NCBI RefSeq assembly: GCF_014203835.1
Contig: NZ_JACHJW010000001.1
Location: forward strand, 7,018,501 to 7,082,500
DNA: 64,000 bases
DNA from: Micromonospora polyrhachis
GTDB lineage: Bacteria; Actinomycetota; Actinomycetes; Mycobacteriales; Micromonosporaceae
Reading direction: 5' to 3'
In this document: one piece after another, positions 17,277-26,093 of the stretch
Layout: the number at the start of each line of letters is the position of its first letter
Numbering within the stretch: position 1 is the stretch's first letter
Program-made: the position numbers and the translations under genes
The notes under the pieces: model-generated
Databases searched by the model: none
Told to the model about the DNA's origin: nothing
Seen by the model: only the letters and a program-made list of their open reading frames with translations

Positions 17277-18308
17277 TCAGAACCTGACCCGTGCGGCGAT
17301 GGGCAGATGGTCACTGCCGGTCGCCGGTAGCGACCAGGTCTCGACAACGGTCGCGGCCCGCGTCATGATCTGGTCGATCCGGGCCACCGGAAAGGCGGCG
17401 GGCCAGCTGAAGGCGAAACCGTATTCTGCGGACGTCAACCGCGAGCTGACCGGAAGGAGGCCTCGGTCGTCGACCGTGCTGTTCAGGTCTCCCAACAGGA
17501 TCACCCGGTCCAGTGGCTCGGCGGCGATCGCGGCACCGAGCAGGGCGGCGCTCTCGTCCCGCCGCTCGGTGCTGAATCCGCCCGCCAGGCCGAGACGTAC
17601 CGAGGGTAGGTGGGCCACGTACACCGCGGCATCCCCCGTGGGCATCCGCACCGTGGCTCGCAGTCCTCGGTTCCAGTCCGTTCCGACCCCCGTCGGCCTG
17701 AGGTCCAACAGCCGTGCGTCGACGATCGGCTGCCTCGACCAAAGCCCGACGGTGCCGTGCACGGTGTGGTAGGGGTAGCCCGGGGCCAGGATCGCCGCAT
17801 AGGTGGACAACGCCGGGGACGTCAGTTCCACCAGGGCGATGAGATCAGGCTGGACCTTCAGAATGGCCCGGGTCGTGCCCGCCGGGTCCGGGTTCTCATC
17901 ACTGACATTGTGCTGAAGTACGACGATGTCGTACGTCGTGTCGGCGTGGGGCAGCAGCAGGCCGCCGAAGACGCCGAACCAGGCAACGACCGGCAGCAGC
18001 AGGGCGACCAAGGCAACCACCGAGCGGCGCAGCAGCGCCAGGCCAAACAGCAGCGGCACGGTCAGGCCCAGCCAGGGAAGGAAGGTCTCCAGGAGGCTGC
18101 CCAGGTGCCCGACCGAATTCGGTATGGCCCGATGGAACACCAGAAGACCGGTGACGAACCCGGCGAGCAACGTGATGATCGGGCCGCGACTCCAGCCGGA
18201 GCGTCCGCGCGCATCCTTGCCCCAACCGCGGCTGGGCAATCGCGGGACCCAACGGAGCCGGACGGGTAAGCCCTGTGCCGAGCCACTGTCCACGTTCTTC
18301 ATCAACAC
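17277..18308 (-). CDS. Membrane-anchored endonuclease/exonuclease/phosphatase-family protein
   Basis: A 343-residue protein; GTG 18308 is taken as the start because GGTGGAG lies 6 bases upstream (ATG 18302 is the alternative). Residues about 40-115 hold three transmembrane helices. Residues about 125-343 are an EEP domain: VLQHNVS at the first metal-binding Asn, PDLIALVEL with the metal Glu, YVAHLPS, VILLGDLNSTVDD (Asp/Asn) and the closing SDHLPIAARV with the catalytic Asp-His. The active site would face the extracytoplasmic side. The family includes nucleases and sphingomyelinase- or inositol-phosphatase-like enzymes; the substrate here is unknown. Confidence 0.85.
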   Translation of the reverse strand: MLMKNVDSGSAQGLPVRLRWVPRLPSRGWGKDARGRSGWSRGPIITLLAGFVTGLLVFHRAIPNSVGHLGSLLETFLPWLGLTVPLLFGLALLRRSVVALVALLLPVVAWFGVFGGLLLPHADTTYDIVVLQHNVSDENPDPAGTTRAILKVQPDLIALVELTSPALSTYAAILAPGYPYHTVHGTVGLWSRQPIVDARLLDLRPTGVGTDWNRGLRATVRMPTGDAAVYVAHLPSVRLGLAGGFSTERRDESAALLGAAIAAEPLDRVILLGDLNSTVDDRGLLPVSSRLTSAEYGFAFSWPAAFPVARIDQIMTRAATVVETWSLPATGSDHLPIAARVRF

Positions 18309-18357
18309 CCATTCTCCACCTGGGAGTTATGAAAGGAGTGGTCCGGCCCGGACAGGG

Positions 18358-19245
18358 CTACGCCGAGAAGAGCCACTCCAGCGCTGCGATGCTCTTCCCG
18401 GTGTATGACTCCTGACCTGTCTCGACGCCGTACGCCAGGTCCTCCAGCACGCTGCACCTGGCATAGAAGGTGACCCGTTCGCGTAGTCCGGTGGAATCAT
18501 CGACGGCGGCCCGGTAGCTCTCGACGGCCGCGCGGGCTGGCGCCGGGCCCAGATCACGGTAGATCAGACCAAGGTCGTAGGCCGGGTCCACCATGCCCGC
18601 GTCGCTCCAGTCGATGACGCCCGTCACCGTCCACCTCACCGGGTCAACGAGGACGTGCTCGATGCCCAGATCGTTGTGCGAGAAGACCGCGGTGTACGCG
18701 GATCCGGGCGGCTCGGCGGCCAGGAACGCCTCCACCGCCCGGTGGTGGCCGACCGGTACATGTGCGACAACAGCAGCGAAGTTCGCCTCGGCCTCCCCAC
18801 GCCACTCGGTCAACGGATGGTCATCTGCCTCCACCAGCCCGCTGAACCGCTCGGCCGGCGCAGCGTGCAGCGTCGCGAGCAGTTCGCCCAGGGTTGCGCC
18901 GATCGGCGTGCCGTGTGCTGCGCGTGCGGTGGGAGGCAGGTCCAACAGCGGCCGGCCGGGCAGTTTGAAGTAGGCCAGACAGCCCAGTTCCGTGACGGTG
19001 AACACGGGCTCGGGAACCGGCACCGGAGAAATGTCGGCGACGGCGGAGAGCACCCGGGCCTCGGCTTCGAGCCGCGCCGGGTCGGGTTCCCGGCTGAACC
19101 GTACGATCAGCCCGCCGCTGGCCTCGTACACCACGTTGTCCAGGCCCGCACCGATCCGGGTCACCGAGTCGACCGGGTGCTCCGGCAGGTAGGCCGCCAC
19201 GATCTCGCGTACGTCTGCGGCGTGCGGTGCGTGGTGGTCGGACAT
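18358..19245 (-). CDS. APH-like phosphotransferase
   Basis: A 295-residue aminoglycoside-phosphotransferase-fold kinase. ATP-lobe features are RIGAGLDNVVYEASGGLIVRF; the catalytic loop is FSHNDLGIEHVLVD (around residues 190-203) and the metal site VIDWSDAGMVDPAYDL. The catalytic loop has the HND...H form in place of the textbook HGD...N, a variant I associate with one actinobacterial subgroup, so activity is likely kept. The physiological substrate is probably a small molecule, not necessarily an antibiotic. It shows no particular link to its neighbours. Confidence 0.88.
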   Translation of the reverse strand: MSDHHAPHAADVREIVAAYLPEHPVDSVTRIGAGLDNVVYEASGGLIVRFSREPDPARLEAEARVLSAVADISPVPVPEPVFTVTELGCLAYFKLPGRPLLDLPPTARAAHGTPIGATLGELLATLHAAPAERFSGLVEADDHPLTEWRGEAEANFAAVVAHVPVGHHRAVEAFLAAEPPGSAYTAVFSHNDLGIEHVLVDPVRWTVTGVIDWSDAGMVDPAYDLGLIYRDLGPAPARAAVESYRAAVDDSTGLRERVTFYARCSVLEDLAYGVETGQESYTGKSIAALEWLFSA

Positions 19246-19390
19246 CGCCCGACCCTATCGACTGGTAGCACCTCACGACGGCAGAAATCCTGCTCGTCGT
19301 TGTCGATCAGATGGTCGGTCGTTCGTATAGAGGGTGTACGGCGGGCGCGAGGCCCGGTCCGAACGGCACACAGGTCCGGAGGTTCACGAG

Positions 19391-19759
19391 ATGAAGCAGT
19401 ACCTGCTCAGCATCCAGCAGCCCGACGGTGGCCCACCCGGGGCGGAGATCCTGGAACCGATCATGCGGGACGTCGAGGCGTTCAACCGGGACGTCAAGGC
19501 CGCCGGGGCCTGGGTCTTCTCCGGCGGGCTGCACGACCCGAGCACCGCGACCGTGGTGCGACTCCGAGACGGCGAACTGCTCACCACCGACGGTCCCTAC
19601 GTCGAGGGCAAGGAGCACATCGGCGGACTCACCATCATCGCCGTAGCTGACCTTGACGCTGCCCTGGACTGGGGCCGTAGGCTCGCCCGAGCGACCACGC
19701 TCCCGGTCGAGGTTCGCCCGTTCCATGGCGGACCCGGTGACGACTGCGGCGGCGAGTAG
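19391..19759 (+). CDS. YCII-related / DGPF-domain protein
   Basis: A 122-residue protein starting at ATG 19391 after GGAGG. It contains the signature stretch [21 protein letters not shown] around residues 65-85, a DGP(F/Y) variant of the DGPF motif, and the short ferredoxin-like fold of YCII-related proteins ([10 protein letters not shown] start). It lies 68 bases before an ECF42 sigma factor, and this pair is the standard ECF42 arrangement. Members are proposed targets or partners of the sigma factor; the biochemical function is unknown. Confidence 0.9.
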   Translation: MKQYLLSIQQPDGGPPGAEILEPIMRDVEAFNRDVKAAGAWVFSGGLHDPSTATVVRLRDGELLTTDGPYVEGKEHIGGLTIIAVADLDAALDWGRRLARATTLPVEVRPFHGGPGDDCGGE

Positions 19760-19827
19760 TCGTCACCGGGTTCGAAATCTCCGTCGATCATGCTCCGCGC
19801 CCGGTCCGACGACCAACGTCAACTGGG

Positions 19828-21066
19828 ATGATGCCTATCGTGTCGGCGACCACCGATGAGATCGAGCGGCTGTTCCGCATGGAGTACGGACGGGCGGTGG
19901 CCGTCCTGGTTCGCGCGTTCGGTGACATCGACGTCGCCGAGGAGGCGGTCCAGGACGCGTTCGCCGCGGCGGTGGGGCGCTGGCCGTCGACCGGGGTGCC
20001 GCCGAGCCCGGCAGGGTGGATCATCACCACGGCTCGCCACCGGGCGATCGACCGGCTCCGCCGGGAAGCCGGCCGGACCGATCGGCACGCCCAGGCCGCC
20101 CTGCTGCACGCCCCCGACGAACCGGCGGAGTACGGCCCCGTACGCGACGAACGGCTACGACTGATCTTCACCTGCTGTCACCCGGCTCTGTCCCCGAATG
20201 CCCAGGTCGGGTTGACCCTGCGGCTGCTGGGTGGCCTCACCACCGCGGAGATCGCACGCGCATTCCTGGTTCCGGAGTCGACGATGGCCCAGCGGCTGGT
20301 CCGCGCCAAGGGCAAGATCCGGAATGCGGGGATTCCGTACCGGGTTCCGGACGCAGCCGAACTGCCGGAGCGACTTCGGGCCGTGCTCGCCGTCGTCTAC
20401 CTCGTCTTCAACGAGGGCTACACGGCGACCGCGGGCGGCCAGCTCGTTCGGGCGGACCTGTGCGGCGAGGCGATCCGCCTCGGGCGGCTGCTGGTCGAAT
20501 TGCTACCGGCCGAACCGGAGGCCATGGGGCTGCTCGCGCTGCTGTTGCTCGTCGAGTCTCGTCGGGCCACCCGCACCGGCCCGGAGGGCGACCTGGTGCT
20601 CCTGGCCGACCAGGACCGGAGCCGCTGGGATCACCGGCTCGTCGCCGAGGGGCAGGCGCTGGTCCGCGAGTGCCTGCGACGTAACCGGCCGGGGCCGTAC
20701 CAGATCCAGGCGGCGATCAACGCCGTACACAGCGACGCGGCGACGGCGGACGCCACCGACTGGTCGCAGATCCGGCACCTGTACGACCAGCTTCTTACCC
20801 TGGATCCGAGCCCGGTGGTGGCGCTGCATCGCGCCGTCGCCGTTGCCGAGGAGGCGGGGCCGCGCACGGCGCTCGATCTGATCGAGCGCCTCGACCTGGA
20901 TCGTTATCACCTTTTCCACGCCGTCCGGGCCGACCTGTACCGCCGGTTGGGGAGCGTCGGCGAGGCGACGCGGGCGTACGACGCGGCGATCGCCCGGACC
21001 GGAAACGCAACCGAACGTGCCTTCCTGCACCGCCAGCGCGAGACCCTCCACACGTCGCAGCGCTAA
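19828..21066 (+). CDS. ECF42-type RNA polymerase sigma factor with C-terminal TPR-like extension
   Basis: A 412-residue sigma factor. Residues about 5-75 are sigma region 2 ([31 protein letters not shown]), and about 105-160 region 4 ([36 protein letters not shown]). The extra C-terminal 240 residues carry the ECF42 signatures [24 protein letters not shown] and [11 protein letters not shown] followed by helical repeats. In this group the extension replaces a separate anti-sigma factor and is needed for activity. The start is ATG 19828; GTG 19840 is an alternative. It follows the DGPF gene on the same strand and ends 8 bases from the convergent phospholipase-like gene. Confidence 0.93.
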   Translation: MMPIVSATTDEIERLFRMEYGRAVAVLVRAFGDIDVAEEAVQDAFAAAVGRWPSTGVPPSPAGWIITTARHRAIDRLRREAGRTDRHAQAALLHAPDEPAEYGPVRDERLRLIFTCCHPALSPNAQVGLTLRLLGGLTTAEIARAFLVPESTMAQRLVRAKGKIRNAGIPYRVPDAAELPERLRAVLAVVYLVFNEGYTATAGGQLVRADLCGEAIRLGRLLVELLPAEPEAMGLLALLLLVESRRATRTGPEGDLVLLADQDRSRWDHRLVAEGQALVRECLRRNRPGPYQIQAAINAVHSDAATADATDWSQIRHLYDQLLTLDPSPVVALHRAVAVAEEAGPRTALDLIERLDLDRYHLFHAVRADLYRRLGSVGEATRAYDAAIARTGNATERAFLHRQRETLHTSQR

Positions 21067-21073
21067 CGGGGGA

Positions 21074-22387
21074 TCAGGCTCCGCTGCTGCCACAGGCCGT
21101 ACGGATCTTGTAGAAGTAGCTGAGGTAGCTGGCGTGGTACACGGCGCTGCTGATCCGGATCAGGGCCTGGTCGGACGAGCGCAGGGACGATCCGTCGAAG
21201 TTGGGGCTGCCGGTGTAGACGCGGGGCGTGATGCTGCCGTTGTAGTCGCCGTCGATCAGCATGAACTTGTTGTGGGGCCGGACGTCGATGCCCGGGGCGA
21301 CGTTGAACTTGCAGCGCAGGTGCTGTATTCCGGCGGCTGCCAGCACGTCCACGACGTCGACCACGCCAGGGACGTCCGGGCTGGTCTCGGCGTAGATGAC
21401 ATCGATCCAGCAGCCCCGGCCACGCAGTTCGGCGAGCTTTCGGGCCACCTGGAGCCGGGAGTTAAGGAAGTGCAGCACGACGATGCGGATGTCGGTCTGG
21501 TGCCGCAGTCCATCGTGGCCGGTATAGCCGCAGCTGATCTCGTTGAGGGCGTTGACGATCGTGTCGCTGGCGGGGTTCCGGTAGTTGCTGTCCCGGCGTG
21601 GGAAGAAGTACGCGCGGAACGTGCTGCCGGTCGGCGTGCTCCAGTAGTAGGCGTTGCTGCCGGTGCTGGAGTAACGCAGTCGCCGCATGTCCTCGTGGTA
21701 CCTGCGGAACCCGTTGTAGACCGTGGCGTCGACGAACGTCACCGCGTCGTTGTAGGACTCGACCTTGTACCAGTCGGTCAGGTTAGACGAGGTCTGGAAC
21801 ACCACGTTCGAATAGGTCGTGCCGTCGTCGAACGGCCCGATCTTGGAGAACAGGAAGAACTTGTTGTGGTTGTACGCCGGTCCCGGCGGCGGTGTAGCGA
21901 TGCAGCCCCGCCTGACGTCGTCCACGCCACCACCCCCTTCGAACTGGTCGTCGCAGACGACGATCCACGACCGGGCGGCGTCGTCGCTGCCCAGCCCGGT
22001 GGTCGGGTCCCGCAACGCGTCATAGGCGGGACTGGGCTTGAGCTGACCCGCGCCGCCGAGGTACGACGAATCGTCAATGATGACCTTGACGTTGACCCCG
22101 CGGCCGTGTGCCGCGTTCAACGCGTCGGCGACGCCGATGTCGGTGAAGTCGAACATCGAGACGTGGATGTGTTCGCCCGGGGGTGTGGCGTCGACCAACG
22201 CGATGATCTGGTGAAAGATCGCCGCCTGCTGCTCTGGCGTTCCAAGTGGGTCGTTGAAGGTGCCGCCATCGATGGTCGGTTTGACGAGCGTCGCCGAGGC
22301 CGGACCGACCGGGATCACCGGTCCGCCGACCAGCAGCGGCAGTGCGGCGGCCAGAACACCGAGACGGGACAGGTTCCTCCTGGTCAT
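21074..22387 (-). CDS. Secreted phospholipase D-like protein
   Basis: A 437-residue precursor starting at ATG 22387 with GGGGAG upstream. Residues 1-31 form a signal peptide (RRNLSRLGVLAAALPLLVGG, cleavage near ASA). Two PLD half-sites follow: AYNHNKFFLFSKIG with QTSSNLTD, where the usual Asp of HxKx4D is Ser, and VRPHNKFMLIDGD with YTGSPNFDG, which is complete. The second half has the full HKD set; the first-half Ser also appears in secreted actinobacterial relatives as far as I recall. It is probably an extracellular phosphodiesterase acting on phospholipids or nucleic acids. It is convergent with the sigma-factor gene. Confidence 0.87.
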   Translation of the reverse strand: MTRRNLSRLGVLAAALPLLVGGPVIPVGPASATLVKPTIDGGTFNDPLGTPEQQAAIFHQIIALVDATPPGEHIHVSMFDFTDIGVADALNAAHGRGVNVKVIIDDSSYLGGAGQLKPSPAYDALRDPTTGLGSDDAARSWIVVCDDQFEGGGGVDDVRRGCIATPPPGPAYNHNKFFLFSKIGPFDDGTTYSNVVFQTSSNLTDWYKVESYNDAVTFVDATVYNGFRRYHEDMRRLRYSSTGSNAYYWSTPTGSTFRAYFFPRRDSNYRNPASDTIVNALNEISCGYTGHDGLRHQTDIRIVVLHFLNSRLQVARKLAELRGRGCWIDVIYAETSPDVPGVVDVVDVLAAAGIQHLRCKFNVAPGIDVRPHNKFMLIDGDYNGSITPRVYTGSPNFDGSSLRSSDQALIRISSAVYHASYLSYFYKIRTACGSSGA

Positions 22388-22506
22388 CTTCGCTCCCCCG
22401 TTCCCCTCACACCGAGCGACATAGAGGTTTGTCGACATCGTCCGATAGGCTCGCAACAACCCTGGGCAGGATCGGGCCATGTTGGTTGCGTTACGCTCCA
22501 TGGCCC

Positions 22507-23019
22507 ATGGCCGAGCAACCCACCAGCACACCCAGACGCCGGTCGCCGAGGGTCCAACTCGTCATCGGGATCGTCCGCCGTGGCGACGATGTCCTGCTCG
22601 TTCGGGAGCGCCTGGGTCGCGCTGGCGAGCTGCTCTGGTCGTTGCCGGGCGGCGGGGTGCAGGACGGCGAACTGTTCCACGAGGCACTGCGACGCGAGAT
22701 GCGTGAGGAGACCGGACTGCGTGTCGGTGATCCGACGCGGACCGCCTTCCTGCTACACATCGACTCACCGCAACACCCCTCGGCGATTGCGACAGCCTTC
22801 GAGCTGACCGAGTGGGAGGGCGAACTGGCACCTCAGGACGACGAGGTGACCGCGGCCCGCTTCTTTCCGTTGGCCGAGGCGCTCGGACTCGTCGGACAGT
22901 TGGACAGCGCCGCCCAACGCGACCCGATCGTCGGCTACCTCGACGGGTCGGTGCCGCCCGCGACCACCTGGCTCTACCGCAGCCGTGACGGCGAGGACCA
23001 CCTGCTCGCACGCTGGTAA
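22507..23019 (+). CDS. Nudix hydrolase
   Basis: A 170-residue protein starting at ATG 22507 (MAEQPTST). The Nudix box spans about residues 52-74: GGGVQDGELFHEALRREMRE followed by ETGL, matching Gx5Ex7REUxEExGU with all catalytic glutamates. The substrate, a nucleoside diphosphate linked to another group, cannot be read from sequence. It is divergent from the phospholipase-like gene; the 119-base interval must hold both promoters. Confidence 0.93.
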   Translation: MAEQPTSTPRRRSPRVQLVIGIVRRGDDVLLVRERLGRAGELLWSLPGGGVQDGELFHEALRREMREETGLRVGDPTRTAFLLHIDSPQHPSAIATAFELTEWEGELAPQDDEVTAARFFPLAEALGLVGQLDSAAQRDPIVGYLDGSVPPATTWLYRSRDGEDHLLARW

Positions 23020-23155
23020 CGCCTCCCCCGTCATCCCGCAGTGCTCCGCCGGCTGACGGCCGGAGGTCGATGGGTGACAAGCTCTGCCCATGGCCGACCA
23101 CCCTGGCTCGGGCGATACGGCCTGGTCGCTGAGGAAGCATCGCCCAGCTGCGACT

Positions 23156-23176
23156 GCCGCCGGTCTAGTCGGCGGC
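23156..23176. terminator. Hairpin between convergent Nudix and CPBP genes
   Basis: A 7-bp stem GCCGCCG / CGGCGGC with loop GTCTAGT, 17 bases beyond the CPBP stop. Confidence 0.45.
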
Positions 23177-23193
23177 TTCACCAACTCGCGTAC

Positions 23194-23916
23194 TCAGCCG
23201 GCTTGGGCGGCAAAGGCCAGTACGACCAGGGCTCCGTTGCTCGCGGCATGCGCGATGATCGGCACCCAGAGGTTGCGGTAGCGGTGCAGCAGCCAGGCGA
23301 AGAGCAGGCCGGCAAAGAGCGCGCTGATGGTATTGAAGACGCGGGGCAGATGGACCACGGCGAAGAAGCCCGCCGAAAGGGTGATGGCGGCGAGGGCGGG
23401 CAGCCGGGCAGCCAGCCCTCGGTAGAAGACGCCGCGGTAGAGGACCTCCTCATAGATGGGGGAAACAATGGCACCGAAGGTGAATGCGAAGGTGAACTGC
23501 GCCAGCAGACTGCCGGCCGGATAGCCGCCCTCGCCCCCACCGCCGTCGACGAGGGCTGGGGGTAGCACCAGAAGCAGACCGAGGGTCAGCGCCGCCTTGG
23601 TCGCCCCCCAGCCGATCGCGATGCCAACTTGACGTCCCTGCGGACGGCCCAGCATGAGCGGTTCCCTCATCGCCCCGAACCGGTGGCGGACGATCACAAG
23701 GCCGACAGCCAACTGGGTGCCATTGATCATGACCCAGGCGATGCTCGACGCCGCCATCTCCGACATACCCAGGCTTAGTGGTCCCCGGGCCAGGAAGTCG
23801 GCCACCGACGAGTTGGCCAGGCCGATCCCGACGACGAGGACGATGGCCAGGTCGGCGTAGCTGAAGCGGATCACGTGCGGCGGTGCGCTGGTGGACCCCG
23901 GGGTGGAGTGGTTCAT
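23194..23916 (-). CDS. CPBP-family intramembrane glutamic endopeptidase
   Basis: A 240-residue polytopic protein, started at ATG 23916 because the longer frame runs through the operator-like palindromes. It carries the three CPBP/Abi motifs in order: IYEEVLYRGVFYRG (EExxxR), FFAVVHLPRVFN (FxxxH) and IIAHAASNG (HxxxN). About seven hydrophobic segments are present. Members cleave membrane or prenylated substrates, or act in peptide immunity. It is divergent from a TetR regulator 61 bases away, which probably controls it. Confidence 0.88.
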   Translation of the reverse strand: MNHSTPGSTSAPPHVIRFSYADLAIVLVVGIGLANSSVADFLARGPLSLGMSEMAASSIAWVMINGTQLAVGLVIVRHRFGAMREPLMLGRPQGRQVGIAIGWGATKAALTLGLLLVLPPALVDGGGGEGGYPAGSLLAQFTFAFTFGAIVSPIYEEVLYRGVFYRGLAARLPALAAITLSAGFFAVVHLPRVFNTISALFAGLLFAWLLHRYRNLWVPIIAHAASNGALVVLAFAAQAG

Positions 23917-23927
23917 GAGGCTGACAT

Positions 23928-23951
23928 TAGGTGGCTGACCTATATCGGTCA
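23928..23951. promoter_or_regulatory. Overlapping palindromes between CPBP and tetR genes
   Basis: TAGGTGGCTGACCTA (5-bp arms) overlaps TGACCTATATCGGTCA (5-bp perfect arms plus inner pairs), and GGTCAAGCGACC follows. They lie in the 61-base divergent interval and are probable TetR operators. Inference only. Confidence 0.5.
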
Positions 23952-23977
23952 AGCGACCGGTAACCTAGAATCGGATC

Positions 23978-24622
23978 ATGCCGAAGGTTGTGGATCACGA
24001 GGAACGGCGACGGCATCTCGGTGCCGCCGCCTGCGTCGTACTGGCCCGTGCCGGGTCGGCCGGAATGACGGTGCGCGCTGTCGCGAACGAAGCCGGGCTG
24101 GCCCTGGCCACCGCGCAGCACTACCTCCCGACCCGGGAACGCATGGTCCGGGCGGCGATCGACCATCTCGCTGGCCGGGTGGTAGACCGGGCCCGGACGA
24201 TTCCCGCCGAATCCATCACCCTGGAGGTCGTTCGGCAGGCGGTCCTGCAGCTCGTTCCGCTGGACGACGAGCGGACCTTCGAGGCACGCGTGTGGCTGAT
24301 CCTGACAGCGGAAGCGCTGGTCGACGACCAGATCGCCGCGATCCTGGCGGAGAGCGAGGCCGAGTTGCTGGCCAACCTCGAACGGCTGATCTCGCTCGGC
24401 ATGACCAGCGGCAGCATCGGTTCCCACGTCGATGCCCGACTCGAGTCGACCGCACTGACCACGCTGATGGATGGCCTCACGGTACGCGTCCTGACCACCG
24501 GCCTGAGCCCAGCCGACGCCCACCGGGAGATCGACGCCCACCTCGCCCGGCTCACACCGAGGGGCGACGAGTCCACCACATCCGACCGGGATGGCAGGTT
24601 TGGTCCCCGCCTGCCGGGGTAG
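23978..24622 (+). CDS. TetR-family transcriptional regulator
   Basis: A 214-residue regulator. Residues about 8-55 form the TetR DNA-binding domain (RRRHLGAAACVVLARAGSAGMTVRAVANEAGLALATAQHYL split at the turn). The remaining helices form a ligand-binding domain with the C-terminal layout of the BetI/TetR_C_6 group (DERTFEARVWLILTAEALVDD). It is divergent from the CPBP gene with operator-like palindromes in between, so autoregulation and control of the protease are likely. The ligand is unknown. Confidence 0.9.
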   Translation: MPKVVDHEERRRHLGAAACVVLARAGSAGMTVRAVANEAGLALATAQHYLPTRERMVRAAIDHLAGRVVDRARTIPAESITLEVVRQAVLQLVPLDDERTFEARVWLILTAEALVDDQIAAILAESEAELLANLERLISLGMTSGSIGSHVDARLESTALTTLMDGLTVRVLTTGLSPADAHREIDAHLARLTPRGDESTTSDRDGRFGPRLPG

Positions 24623-24647
24623 CAGCGCCGGACAGACCGAGGAACCA

Positions 24648-25154
24648 GTGACGACCAGGCAGGAAGTAGTCGTGGCCGAGCGCAGCCGGGTGACACCGAC
24701 CGAGTCAGGATCCTGGGCCCGCTCCACGGCGGCAGCCACCCTGGTCGGCATCGGACTGATGGCGGCCGTGGACGAGATCGTCTTCCACCAGTTGCTCCAG
24801 TGGCACCACTTCTACGACCGGTCCACTCCCACGGTGGGCATCTTCTCCGACGGGCTCCTGCACACCGCCGAGTTGATCGCGGTGGTCGCGGGGTTCTTCC
24901 TCCTCGCCGACCTGCGCCGACACGGGCGACTCGTGCCAGCATCGGCATGGGCCGGGCTGATCCTGGGGCTGGGCGTGTTCCAACTCTTCGACGGCATCGT
25001 GGACCACAAGGTGCTGCGCATCCATCAGATCCGGTACGACGTGGACCTTCTCCCCTACGACGTGGTCTGGAACGCCGGGGCGGTACTGCTGCTGGTGATC
25101 GGGACAGTGCTGGCACTGCGCGTCCGCCGCCGGATGGCCGGACCGTCCCGATGA
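24648..25154 (+). CDS. DUF2243 membrane protein
   Basis: A 168-residue protein starting at GTG 24648 after GAGGA. It has four hydrophobic segments and the DUF2243 pattern: GIGLMAAVDEIVFHQLLQWHHFYD in the first helix, GLLHTAELIAVVAGFFLLADL, GLGVFQLFDGIVDHKVLRIHQIR and YDVVWNAGAVLLLVIG. Several conserved His and Asp residues lie near the membrane face and could bind metal. It overlaps the CtaG-like gene by ATGA, so the two are translationally coupled, a common pairing. Function is unknown, perhaps in respiratory-chain copper handling. Confidence 0.88.
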   Translation: MTTRQEVVVAERSRVTPTESGSWARSTAAATLVGIGLMAAVDEIVFHQLLQWHHFYDRSTPTVGIFSDGLLHTAELIAVVAGFFLLADLRRHGRLVPASAWAGLILGLGVFQLFDGIVDHKVLRIHQIRYDVDLLPYDVVWNAGAVLLLVIGTVLALRVRRRMAGPSR

Positions 25155-25972
25155 GCATCGTCTTGGCTCACTCGGCCAGCGAGCCGAGCGGTCTGGACTG
25201 GCTGCCGGTCCTTCTGTCGATCTTCGCCACCATGGCCTATCTCGTCGCCGCAGCGCGGGCCGGGCGGACGCCGACGGGGTGGTCCCCGCTGCGGACGGCC
25301 GCCTTCGTCACCGGGATGGTGCTACTCGCCGTGGCCCTCTCCCCCACGATGGCGGCGCGCGCCCACCACGACATCCGAGTCCACATGGTCCAGCACCTGT
25401 TCGTCGGGATGTACGCGCCGCTGGCGATCACCCTAGCCGCCCCGGTGACACTGCTGCTACGTAGTGCTCCGCTGGGCTCACGGCGGCGCGTCGCGGCGAT
25501 TCTCCGCAACCGGTCATTGCATCTGCTGGGCCACCCGCTGACCGCCCTACTGCTCAACATCGGTGGTCTCTACCTGATCTACCTGACCCCGCTGTACGCC
25601 CTCGCCACGACGAACGAGACAGCACACATCGCAGTACACGTACACGTCCTCGCGGCCGGCTACCTGTTCACCTGGTCGATCGCCGGGCCGGACCCGGCCC
25701 CACGGCGACCCGGCCTCGCGGTCCGGCTCACCGTGCTCGTGGTGGCCGGTGCCGCGCACTCGGCCCTGGCCAAGCTGCTCTACGCCCAGGCATCGCACTG
25801 GCCGGCGGGGGTCACCATCAGTCCGGTGGCGACCCGGGACGCGGCCCAACTGATGTACTACGGGGGCGACCTCGCGGAGGTGCTCCTGGCTGTCGCCCTC
25901 TTCGCGGCCTGGTACCGACGCCGAGCCCGCCGCGTCACCGCGGTCCCCGGCGAGGTTGCCACCCCCGCCTGA
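25151..25972 (+). CDS. Cytochrome c oxidase assembly protein, CtaG/caa3 type
   Basis: A 273-residue membrane protein starting at ATG 25151 inside the upstream stop. About seven transmembrane helices carry histidine-rich motifs of the caa3_CtaG family: ARAHHDIRVHMVQHLFVGMYAPLAI, AHIAVHVHVLAAGYLFTW and MYYGGDLAEVLLAVALFAAWY. It is thought to assist copper-centre assembly of haem-copper oxidases. No oxidase genes lie nearby; its only partner is the DUF2243 protein. Confidence 0.88.
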   Translation: MSIVLAHSASEPSGLDWLPVLLSIFATMAYLVAAARAGRTPTGWSPLRTAAFVTGMVLLAVALSPTMAARAHHDIRVHMVQHLFVGMYAPLAITLAAPVTLLLRSAPLGSRRRVAAILRNRSLHLLGHPLTALLLNIGGLYLIYLTPLYALATTNETAHIAVHVHVLAAGYLFTWSIAGPDPAPRRPGLAVRLTVLVVAGAAHSALAKLLYAQASHWPAGVTISPVATRDAAQLMYYGGDLAEVLLAVALFAAWYRRRARRVTAVPGEVATPA

Positions 25973-26093
25973 CCCAGCCTGCCCGTCCGCCCGTTCGACC
26001 GGCCCCGAGCAGGACGGACGTGACTGACATGGAAGCGGGTGGGTCGGGAAAACGGCCAGCAGAAGAAAGCGCCGGGACCGGAAGGAATAAACC

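Noticed and set aside
18358..19245. Antibiotic resistance gene call for the APH-like kinase
   Set aside because: The fold is shared by many metabolic kinases, and nothing in sequence or context points to an antibiotic substrate.
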